Below are positions 46,247 to 54,600 of a DNA stretch of 64,000 nucleotides, piece after piece. Every line of letters begins with the position of its first letter. Within the stretch, counting starts at the first letter, position 1. The notes beneath the pieces are model-generated. The model saw nothing but the letters and a program-made list of their open reading frames with translations. It did not search any database and had not been told where the DNA came from. Origin of the DNA: a bacterium (GTDB lineage: Bacteria > Bacteroidota > Ignavibacteria > Kapaibacteriales > UBA7675); assembly GCA_030430495.1 (NCBI GenBank), contig JAUIKM010000012.1, positions 62,001 through 126,000 of the forward strand. Reading direction: 5' to 3'. A program made the translations under genes and the position numbers.

Positions 46247-49200
46247 ATGACACATATGCTACGAACTATTATCCTGTGTTTGTTCGCTGTGTCCATGGCA
46301 GTTCCGCTTACGGCCAAAAAGGCGAGCGACAAAACTACAAGTTACACCGGCGGCCAGTCGATACCAGGGCCGTTTAATGCCGAATCGGACTGGGTGCGTG
46401 ATGAACCGGCAATCTCGACCGGGTACTACCTGCTCGACAGCGAAGATCCGTCGGAGTCGCGCCACGTGCCCAATCCGGCCAGGCTGCTGCACTCGCTTGA
46501 CGAAGAAGTGGATACATGGCATCGGATCATTTCCGGTCCAAATCAATTTCCACCTGAACACTGGACGACGCATCCGGAGGGACATGCGTATTTCCGCAAT
46601 CCCGGCGACGCCGACGATTCAACCGACAATGCTTTTGCCGGTCCGATCAGGATTGGATTTCCGTTTTACTTCAACGGTGTGCGCTACGACAGCTTTTACG
46701 TTTCGAGCAATGGCGTGATCGCGCTCAGCAACCGGCGCTATCACTATGACGAGAGCGGACAGCGAACAATCCCTGCTGGCGCTGCAACGGCCTGGGACGA
46801 TGAAAGCGACGACACGCGGCCGCGTACCGACGCACAGTTCACAAAGGGACTTAACGACGCCGTGGCCGACGACTGGGGCTTTTTGCACGTGGCATGCGGC
46901 GGCGACGAACGCGACCCGCTGGGAGGCATCCGCTCGCCGCGCAATACGGCTCTCAACGACGATGCAATAGACGGGTCCGACCTGATTGATGAAGCGCCGA
47001 TTATTGCGCCGTTCTGGGACGACTGGCATCTCTCGCAGTTTAACAGTCAAACCAATCGCGTGGAAGATTACGGTCAGGTCTGGTACCGACGTTCGCGTGA
47101 CAGGCGGGAGCTGACCATCTACTTTATTAACCTTTCGCCTCTCGGCAAAAAAGAACATCCCGACCAACCTTTGGCGGATATCGACTTCAAAGCGAATATC
47201 CGTCCCGGCGCCGCTACGCCGAACTTTTCCATCAGCGCTCAGATTACGTTAAAACGCGATGACGGCGAGATCGCTATTGTTCCGGAGCGTTACTCGGTGA
47301 ACGAGGTCGAGGTTGACGGCCGGCGTGTGAATCCCGCCGCGATTCTGCGCCGGAATGCCACTGTAGGCGTGCGTGGCAAGGCGCGCTACCGCGACGCACA
47401 GGGCGAGCTGCGGCGCTATTCACAATACACGGAAGCCGTGCACAACGGTCAGGTGTTTCTGCGAGAGGCCGAGTACCAACGGCACACCCAGAATACTATG
47501 GGAGCATCGACGGCGCTGCAGTTTGCACAACTGCGCAATGTGCTGCGCACGGTCAGCCTGCGCCTCTACGGCAAGAATCCGGTTGACGGCTCGTACACAA
47601 CTTCAACCGAAGATCCAGGCCACTCTGAAGTGGTGCCTGGAAACAAAGAACTGAGCAGTTTTCAGCCTGTCGCGGTATTCCAGAATCTTTCAAACGACAT
47701 CCAGGGGCCGGACGGTGTTAACTACCAGGCTCAGGACCTCAATTTCCTGGTCTCGTATCGACTGACGAATGATCTGCGCGCAGATGAAACAATTGCAACG
47801 CACATTCAATGTGTTGACAGCGCCGCGCTGGCCGATCCGGAAAACAGCGGGGTGCGACTGATTGACCATGCCGGCCGGCCGCTCGCGTTTAACGGCAACG
47901 GCCTGCCGCCCTATGCTTTTGTTGAAGTGACTTTTCCGCCGGTTGAAGAATTGACGCAGGGAAAACCGGAGCACTTTGGTCGGCTGAGTTTTACGGCGCT
48001 GGCTGAGCCCTACGCCTGTAACGGTCTGGAGTACCCCGAGCCGTGGTATTTCGACAATGTTAAAAAAGTGCAAATCTACGGCATGCGGGTGCTGAACGGA
48101 TTGTATGATAATTCTTCGGATTTTGACTACACCAAACAAACCGGGCCGCTTCCCAATGCCGGCATATGGCGCTCGGAGGGCGTGGAAATTGTGCACGGTA
48201 CAGCCAATACTTTTCACCCGCCGCCGCCGCGCGAAAGAGTCGATGTGGAAGAGAACTTCACTTTAAGTTATGATTCGCCCGTGATGCGCCTTAACCGCCT
48301 CGATCTGGACGGGAGCGACCTGGCGCCGGACGGCGATGAACTGATTTCCTACCCCATAGACCTGGGCGACGCGGAGACCGCGCTCTTGTCCTTTTCGTAT
48401 CAACGGACGGGACGGCCGCCGTCCAATACTTTTGATCGCGGCTGGTCGGACGAGCTGCGCGTGGGACCGGAAGCGCGCGTAATTCAAAACAGCGACTGGA
48501 CAACAACGCCGGTGCAGCAGCCGGATGAGCTGGAAGTGCACCTGGCTTATCCCGATGCGTCGGGATTGAGCAGCCTGGTTAACATTCCGGATGAGGGCTG
48601 GAGTGTTCACTACAATTCGCGGGACCCCGAGAATCCCATCAGGGACAATCCGGCGCTGACAATCTTCGGCGGCGGCGGGTATGGCCGCGGCTTCAGCGAG
48701 CAGGATCGCGACTCATCGTTGACCGCGGCGCAGGGGCTACGCTACGTTCCCTTCGACACGGGCAAGGACTTTGTCTTTAACAAAGGATTTGTTGAAATCC
48801 CGAGCTTTATGTTAAAAGCGGTGCAGGATGGGCCGTCGTTGCTGCGCGTCAGATTCGCCGTCAAAGCGCAAAACAACGGTCTGCCGGCTTATCCGCGTGA
48901 CGACGCCGACGACTTTTTTATCGACAACGTGGCGATAATGACTGACAAAGATGGTCCTGAGCTTGAGGTGAGCAGCGTTGAAATCGAACGAATTGCCAAA
49001 ACGGCCTTTCCGGCCAACGTCGCCAACTGCCTGCGACCTCTGGTGACGATTGTTAACAACAGTGAATCGCCCAGCCGTGCGTTTGCCTGTTGGCTGCAGA
49101 TAATGGAATTTGGCGATCCGCTTCTGCGCACGGTGTACTCACGCGCACAGACCTTGCCTTTTCTGCGCGGCCAAACTCAGACCGTTAAGGTGTTCCCGCA

Positions 49201-50731
49201 GTGGCACGGCCAGAATACCAGGCCGGGGCGCTATCAGTTGTGCGCAAACCTGAGGTTGCCTGGAGGCGATAAGAACCCGCTGAACGACGCCGTACATGGA
49301 TTCTACGACCTTCAGTTTAACGACTTCATTGCACACGACCATCCCCGGATTCAGGGCCGCAACGACGTGCCGCAATTCTCCGGCGTCGCGGGCAAGGGGA
49401 TTAACCTCGGCGCACAGAGCAGCGCTCTGTTTAACTCGAACAGCGCGTATGGCGCCGACGGCGGCGACGGCCCCGGCCGGATATTCGTCAGATTTGACAT
49501 TGACAAACCAGATACAATTCTGGGCTATCAGGCCTTTTTTGGCGGACTCAATACCCATGCCGATGCCGTTGAACTCGGCTTGTATCCCTCAAAGTCAGGC
49601 GCGCCTACGCCGTTCCCTGTTAAGGGCTCCGTTACAACCCGCAAGCGCGGCGACTTTGATCTGGACGCCGCCGGCGATTCCGTTACAAGCGATAAACTGT
49701 TTAATGCCTACGGCACCTGGTTGCTGCCGCAGCCGCTTATACTTGAACCCGGCGTATACTGGCTCTACATCAGTCAACTCGAATCGCGCGGCTTTGAACT
49801 GGGCGGCTCCGCGCATCGCATGGGCATGCAGACGCTAAACTACACAACAACGCCCGAGCCCGGCATCTCCGGTTTGAGCGTTCTGCTGGAAGAGGGGCTG
49901 CGGGAGATGAGCCGCGCCAATGATCTGCTTAACAGTCGTCGTTTTTTGTATGAAAACGAAGCGGGCAGTTTTGAACTCGTCGACTTTACACCGAACACAG
50001 GTAATCCCGGCTACGCGCACCTGACGCACGCCGGGCGCGTTGGCGAGCTTAACACTTTCAGCCGCGGCAGTTGGATTCCCATGCTGCGTCTGTACACGGG
50101 ATTCCGCGACTTCGCCGATCCGCCGATCTACACCGAAGAGTTTAAGCCGGTTGAACTGCTTGACTTTGCCGGATATGCCGTGCCGCCCACAGGTGTTGAG
50201 CTGCTGTGGAACACGGCGTCCGAGTTAAACAATGCCGGATTCTACGTCGAGCGCCGCCGAGCCGGCAGTCAGAGCGAATTTTCCTCACTGGGGTTTGTGC
50301 AGGGGAACGGGTCGTCGACGCTTAAACATCGCTACGACTTCCTGGATGCGGCGGCGCAGCGCGGTGCAAGGTATGAATACCGCCTGCGCCAGGTCGACTA
50401 CGACGGAACAATCGACTTTTCCGCTTCAGTTGTTGTGAGCTACGACTATACTGACGACCTGCAATTGACGAATACGCCCAATCCCTGCCGGTCCGGAACA
50501 AACATTATGTTTAACATTCCGTCGGCGTCGCACGTGCGGCTCGAACTCTATGATGCACTCGGAAATCCCGTTCGCGTTCTCCACGACGGCGTGTTGTCTG
50601 CCGATCCGCAGCACAGCATTGCCTGGGATACGCGGGACGACAATGGGGCGGAGGTGGCGGCCGGCGCTTACTTCTGCCGATTGACCATTGGTGAACAACA
50701 CAAGGTGCAGGCGCTGCAGGTATTGCGTTAA
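46247..50731 (+). CDS. T9SS cargo surface protein, paralog P3
   Basis: 1494 residues from ATG 46247, chosen for the RBS CGGAGG six to seven bases upstream and a signal peptide (RTIILCLFAVSMAVPLTA). An in-frame ATG at 46223 lacks both. It is colinear with P1, P2 and P4: SFYVSSNGVIALSNRR (about 140-160), APFWDDW, the FHPPPP block, the fibronectin-like domain (ELLWNTASELNNAGF) and a type A sorting domain (PNPCRSGTNIMF to ALQVLR). It is the most divergent of the four by eye. Codon use is like P2, with many TTTAAC and GTTAAC pairs. It has its own terminator, so the four paralogs are separate transcripts rather than an operon. Molecular role unknown. Confidence 0.9.
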   Translation: MTHMLRTIILCLFAVSMAVPLTAKKASDKTTSYTGGQSIPGPFNAESDWVRDEPAISTGYYLLDSEDPSESRHVPNPARLLHSLDEEVDTWHRIISGPNQFPPEHWTTHPEGHAYFRNPGDADDSTDNAFAGPIRIGFPFYFNGVRYDSFYVSSNGVIALSNRRYHYDESGQRTIPAGAATAWDDESDDTRPRTDAQFTKGLNDAVADDWGFLHVACGGDERDPLGGIRSPRNTALNDDAIDGSDLIDEAPIIAPFWDDWHLSQFNSQTNRVEDYGQVWYRRSRDRRELTIYFINLSPLGKKEHPDQPLADIDFKANIRPGAATPNFSISAQITLKRDDGEIAIVPERYSVNEVEVDGRRVNPAAILRRNATVGVRGKARYRDAQGELRRYSQYTEAVHNGQVFLREAEYQRHTQNTMGASTALQFAQLRNVLRTVSLRLYGKNPVDGSYTTSTEDPGHSEVVPGNKELSSFQPVAVFQNLSNDIQGPDGVNYQAQDLNFLVSYRLTNDLRADETIATHIQCVDSAALADPENSGVRLIDHAGRPLAFNGNGLPPYAFVEVTFPPVEELTQGKPEHFGRLSFTALAEPYACNGLEYPEPWYFDNVKKVQIYGMRVLNGLYDNSSDFDYTKQTGPLPNAGIWRSEGVEIVHGTANTFHPPPPRERVDVEENFTLSYDSPVMRLNRLDLDGSDLAPDGDELISYPIDLGDAETALLSFSYQRTGRPPSNTFDRGWSDELRVGPEARVIQNSDWTTTPVQQPDELEVHLAYPDASGLSSLVNIPDEGWSVHYNSRDPENPIRDNPALTIFGGGGYGRGFSEQDRDSSLTAAQGLRYVPFDTGKDFVFNKGFVEIPSFMLKAVQDGPSLLRVRFAVKAQNNGLPAYPRDDADDFFIDNVAIMTDKDGPELEVSSVEIERIAKTAFPANVANCLRPLVTIVNNSESPSRAFACWLQIMEFGDPLLRTVYSRAQTLPFLRGQTQTVKVFPQWHGQNTRPGRYQLCANLRLPGGDKNPLNDAVHGFYDLQFNDFIAHDHPRIQGRNDVPQFSGVAGKGINLGAQSSALFNSNSAYGADGGDGPGRIFVRFDIDKPDTILGYQAFFGGLNTHADAVELGLYPSKSGAPTPFPVKGSVTTRKRGDFDLDAAGDSVTSDKLFNAYGTWLLPQPLILEPGVYWLYISQLESRGFELGGSAHRMGMQTLNYTTTPEPGISGLSVLLEEGLREMSRANDLLNSRRFLYENEAGSFELVDFTPNTGNPGYAHLTHAGRVGELNTFSRGSWIPMLRLYTGFRDFADPPIYTEEFKPVELLDFAGYAVPPTGVELLWNTASELNNAGFYVERRRAGSQSEFSSLGFVQGNGSSTLKHRYDFLDAAAQRGARYEYRLRQVDYDGTIDFSASVVVSYDYTDDLQLTNTPNPCRSGTNIMFNIPSASHVRLELYDALGNPVRVLHDGVLSADPQHSIAWDTRDDNGAEVAAGAYFCRLTIGEQHKVQALQVLR

Positions 50732-50761
50732 ACATCATCTCAAATGCAACACTCGCGCACA

Positions 50762-50802
50762 CACGTCGCCCCGAGCCAAACTCCGGGGCGACGTGCTATT
50801 TT
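50762..50802 (+). terminator. Terminator after P3
   Basis: CACGTCGCCCCG (50762-50773) pairs perfectly with CGGGGCGACGTG (50784-50795) around a 10-nt loop. CTATTTT follows. Confidence 0.85.
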
Positions 50803-50814
50803 AAAGCCGGTGCG

Positions 50815-50887
50815 TTTTAAACAGCGCTTTGAGGCCTTGCCGCTGCGGCGGCCTCAGGCTTGGCGCGATTGTCTTGTTTGTCGCGCA
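50815..50887. repeat. Dispersed intergenic repeat A, copy 1
   Basis: It starts TTAAACAGCGCTTTGAG, passes through a CTGCGG...CTCAGGCT block and ends with GGCGCGATT, CTTG and TTGTCG. A close copy lies at 56264-56336, downstream of P4. The inner part can fold (GAGGCC with GGCCTC) in this copy, less so in the other. Confidence 0.75.
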
Positions 50888-50961
50888 GAGATCAGTCTCA
50901 CGTCTCCAGGTGAATCCGTCAACCCCAAGTAAACACGTGCCCAGGCCCGTCACATACCACC

Positions 50962-51022
50962 CGGTGACAAACAAAAAGAAAAAGCAAGCTGCCGAGCGGA
51001 GCGATGGAAGCGAAGCGCTCAG
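50962..51022. repeat. Dispersed intergenic repeat B, copy 2
   Basis: CGGTGACAAACAA, a purine-rich GAAAAAGCAAG block and GCGAAGCGCTCAG recur here in the same order as at 678-734, about 50 kb away. Confidence 0.6.
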
Positions 51023-51059
51023 AACAGCAGCGCAGCGTTGGAAGCCTTTTGTCGCGTAT

Positions 51060-51387
51060 CTGTAACCCGACGCGCCCCTCCGTGTTCCACTGCCGTACCA
51101 TGCCCTCAGATGTTGGAACAGCCGCCCGTCCGACGCCGTTTGTTTAAATCTTGCCCGTGAAAATTGTGTGTCATTGATCTGCGCGCCCTCCGCCCGTAGC
51201 ACGGGATCAATACCTGCACGAAAGTTTAAGCCCGAAAATCAGATCAACTTGCCCGGACCTTGAGTCATCTGCTCTGTTGTTGTTCAACGGAGCCGGAGAT
51301 GCGGTTCTGTGCCTCTGTACCAGCCACAGTACCACACACAAAATGTTAATAGTCACGGAGGCCGGCATGAAACACCAGTTAACAGAG
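51060..51387 (+). pseudogene. Orphan P3-type leader with dead start codon
   Basis: CTGTAACC at 51060 and an AAAATGTTAAT...CACGGAGG-x5-ATG end at 51367 match the start and end of the P3 leader (45942-46247), and the two have almost the same length (307 and 305 nt). After ATG 51367 the frame codes only for MKHQLTE and stops. I read it as the remnant front of a lost P3-like paralog, now lying upstream of P4. The middle of the leader has diverged, so the match rests on the ends and the spacing. Confidence 0.6.
51061..51087 (+). promoter_or_regulatory. Conserved ECF-like element in the orphan leader
   Basis: TGTAACC, 14 bp, CGTGTTC, with the same internal spacing as the elements of P1, P2 and P3. 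It is 559 nt upstream of ATG 51620, so it could still drive P4 with a very long leader. Confidence 0.55.
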
Positions 51388-51545
51388 TGATCGCGTAGAG
51401 TATCCTGCACGCGGTCTGCCGCAGGGTCGCACGCGACCGGATGGTCGGCTTGCCTGCATTGTGCGGAGCAACGCCGGACCACGATACAAACACCTCGTGC
51501 GACCGAAGGTATTGATGAACGCCTTAAACACCCGCGCAGGTTAAG

Positions 51546-51619
51546 TCCTGCAGAGCGATGACATCCGTAAGCCCAGGTAATTAAACAATTGTATTTGACC
51601 TGCACATTTGGAGTGTTTT
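51546..51619 (+). repeat. P4 leader, copy of the P1 leader
   Basis: TCCTGCAGAGCGATGACATC and the following bases up to the RBS GGAG (51610-51613) match 36178-36253, the last 76 nt before P1. P1's own TGTAACC/GTGTT element is not included in the copied part. Confidence 0.8.
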
Positions 51620-54600
51620 ATGAAACGTGTATTTCTGGCTGTTTTGGCCCTGATCTTGCTCGGCAGTATCCCATTGCTTGCCGGTGGAAAAGGCTCGGCC
51701 GATGAGCTGTTGAGGCGAAGCGCGGGAGCGTCCTACCCTCAACCATTCGACACCGAAGCGGATTGGCCGCGTACCTCGCCGCCGATTTCGACCGGTTATT
51801 ATATTGTGGATAGTGAAGACGGCGCCGGGGATCCCTATACGCCCAAACCGTCGGAGCTTTTTGTCGATACCACGACCGAACGCGGTACATGGCGTCGCAT
51901 TATCTCCGGCCCGAACCAGTTCCCGTCGGAGTACTGGGATGATTTTGCCGAAGGGCATATGTATTTTCGCAACCCCGGCAACAAAGACGACTCAACCGAC
52001 AACGCCTTCGCGGGTCCGATGCGCATCGGTTTTCCGTTTTATTTTAACGGAGTTCGCTACGACAGTTTTTACGTCTCGACCAACGGTCTGATTGCGCTGA
52101 GCAATCGCCGCTATTTTTACAATTCGGAAACGGGCGAGCGCACGATTCCCGAAGGTCAGCCGACAGCATGGGATCCTCAGAGCGATGACACACGTGCGCG
52201 CATTGATCCCGACGCCGACGGATTAAAAGACCCCATTGCCGACGACTGGGGTTATACCTGGGTGGCTTGCGGCGGAGATCCGTCCAACCCGACCGGCGGT
52301 ATCCGCTGGCCGACGAATTCCAATCTGACGGACTTCGGTCCCGGCCCCGGCATCAACACGACGAACATCATTCAGGACGCGCCGATCATCGCGCCTTTCT
52401 GGGACGACTGGCAGCTCTCGCAGTTTAACAATGAGTTTAACCTGAAGGAAGACTACGGCCAGGTGTGGTTTAAACGTTCGGTCAGCCGCGACCGCCTGAC
52501 GATCTACTTCCTGCAGCTCTCGCCGATTGGTTTAAAAACCAATCCGAACGGCGGAACGATAAACTTTGCGGAAAACAACCGCATCGGCCAGGGCAGCCCG
52601 GCGTTTTATATTAACGCCCAGGTGACACTCAACCGCTCGGATTCGACAGTCAACTTTTTGTACCGCTTCAAAAACCCGCCGCTGTTTGTGGTGGGCAACC
52701 GTCCCGTCGACCCCTGGGCCGTGGTGCGTTTTAATGCTACCGTCGGCGTGCGCGGTAAAGCCCGCTATATCGATGACAATTTTCAGGAGCAGCGTTATAC
52801 GCAGCACTCGACCTACCTCTGGAATCAGAATGTCTTTGTCGTCGGACCTGTTAACTCCGAGACTTCGACGCCGAACACCGACCTTGCCGTCAAATTCAAG
52901 CAGTACAAGAACGTGCTGCGCGTTGTTCGCATCAAGTACCTGATTCCGGATCCGACCGACGGCAAGTTTAACATTTCGGTTTCCGATCCGAACAACTACG
53001 AACTTCTCGTCGGCGATCAACTGCTGGGCGCAATTCAACCCGTAGCGATTTTCCAGAACCTGACGAACGACATTCAAGGGTCGCGCGGCGTTAACTTCCA
53101 GAAACAGGAGTTGACCTTTCGCACGCGCTTCAAAATTCAGAATGACATTCTGGACGACGCGACGGTTTACAGCCGTCAGGTCTGCGTCGATGAGTTTGCA
53201 CTCGCGAACCCCGAACTCAGCGGCGTGCAACTTGTTGACTTCGCCGGCGAACCCGTGCCGTTCAAGGGCAAGGGCGTGCCGCCCTATGGATTTGTTGAAG
53301 TGAGGTTTCCGGCGTATAAAACAAACCAGTTCCTGCCGAACCAGATCGGTCGTCTGACTTCGCTGGTGATCGGAGAACCGGCGCAGTGTTCCGGCGCGCG
53401 CATCACCTACGGCGATGAGTGGGCCTTTGACGACACCACGCGTGTTCGTCTGTTCGGCATCCGCGTCCTCAACAGTTTCTCGGACAACGTCACCGACTTT
53501 AATTTCTCGCGTCGCGAAGGCACACTTCCGTCGGTGAACAAGTGGGTCTCGCTGGGCGCCGAAGCTGTCGACGGCGACGCCAACACCTTCAACCCGCCGC
53601 CGCCGCGAGGCGAATTTTCGTCGGCCAACAACGAGTTCGTGACACTGAACTCGCCGGTGATTCGCATGAACCGCTTTGATCTGGCCGGCAACGACCTGGC
53701 TCCGAACGGAGATGAAATCAGATCGTTTCCCATCGACCTGCGCGGGCGCTCCTCGGCCGTCCTGTCCTTCTCGTACCAGCGGACCGGTGTTCCGCCGGAC
53801 AATACATTTGACCGCGGTTGGTCGGACGCCACGCTTATCGGCCCGGAGATCCGCGTCGTCCGCGACGGCAACTGGGAAACGACGTCGCCGGTGCAGCGTC
53901 CCGACCTGCTCGAGCTGGACTTTGCCAACCCGAGCCCGGATGCATACCACAACATCACGAACATCGGCACGCGCGGCTGGGGCACACATCCCAACCTGGC
54001 GGATCCCGACAAACCGATTACGGGCAACCCGTCCTTCACCGTCTTCGGCGGCGGCGGTCATCGTCGCGGCTGGCACGAGATGAACTCCGACTCGGCTCTG
54101 ACGAAAGCCGACGGGCTGCGCTACGACCAGTTCGACGACGGCAAAGACCAGGAATTCAACAAGGTGTTTGTTGAAATCCCGCGCTACATTCTCGACGCTC
54201 CGAACGACGGTGCACGCTGGTTCCGCTTCAAGATGACTGTTCGCGCGAACCGCAACAGCTCGCCGCCGGACCCGCAGGACGACGACGACCGCTTCTACAT
54301 CGACAACACGGCAATCCTGTTCCCGACGGAAAACCCCGATCTGGAAATCAGTCTTGTTCGAGTTAACTGGCCTTACACGATGGTTCCCGCCAGCCAGGCG
54401 GTCGAGGTTCCGGTTGAGGTGAAGCTGTCGAACAACAGCATCATTCCCTCGCGCGCCTTCGCCGTTCAGGTGATAATCAAGGAACGCGGAGCGTCCGATG
54501 AACTGCGTGTGTACTGCCGTGCGCAGACCCTGCCCTTCCTGCGCGCGCAGACCGAGTCGGTCAAAGCCTTCCCGGAGTGGAATGCTCGTCAGACGCGTCC

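Larger units (their letters stand above)
50732..51619. other. Gene-free stretch with terminator, repeats and two leaders
   Basis: In order: the P3 terminator (50762-50802), dispersed repeat A (50815-50887), dispersed repeat B (50962-51022), an orphan P3-type leader that ends in a dead start codon (51060-51387), about 150 nt without recognised content, and the P1-type leader of P4 (51546-51619). No gene is supported. Confidence 0.65.

Noticed and set aside
50801-51202. Possible 133-codon minus-strand gene between P3 and P4
   Set aside because: It covers repeats A and B and part of the orphan leader; no RBS or domain.
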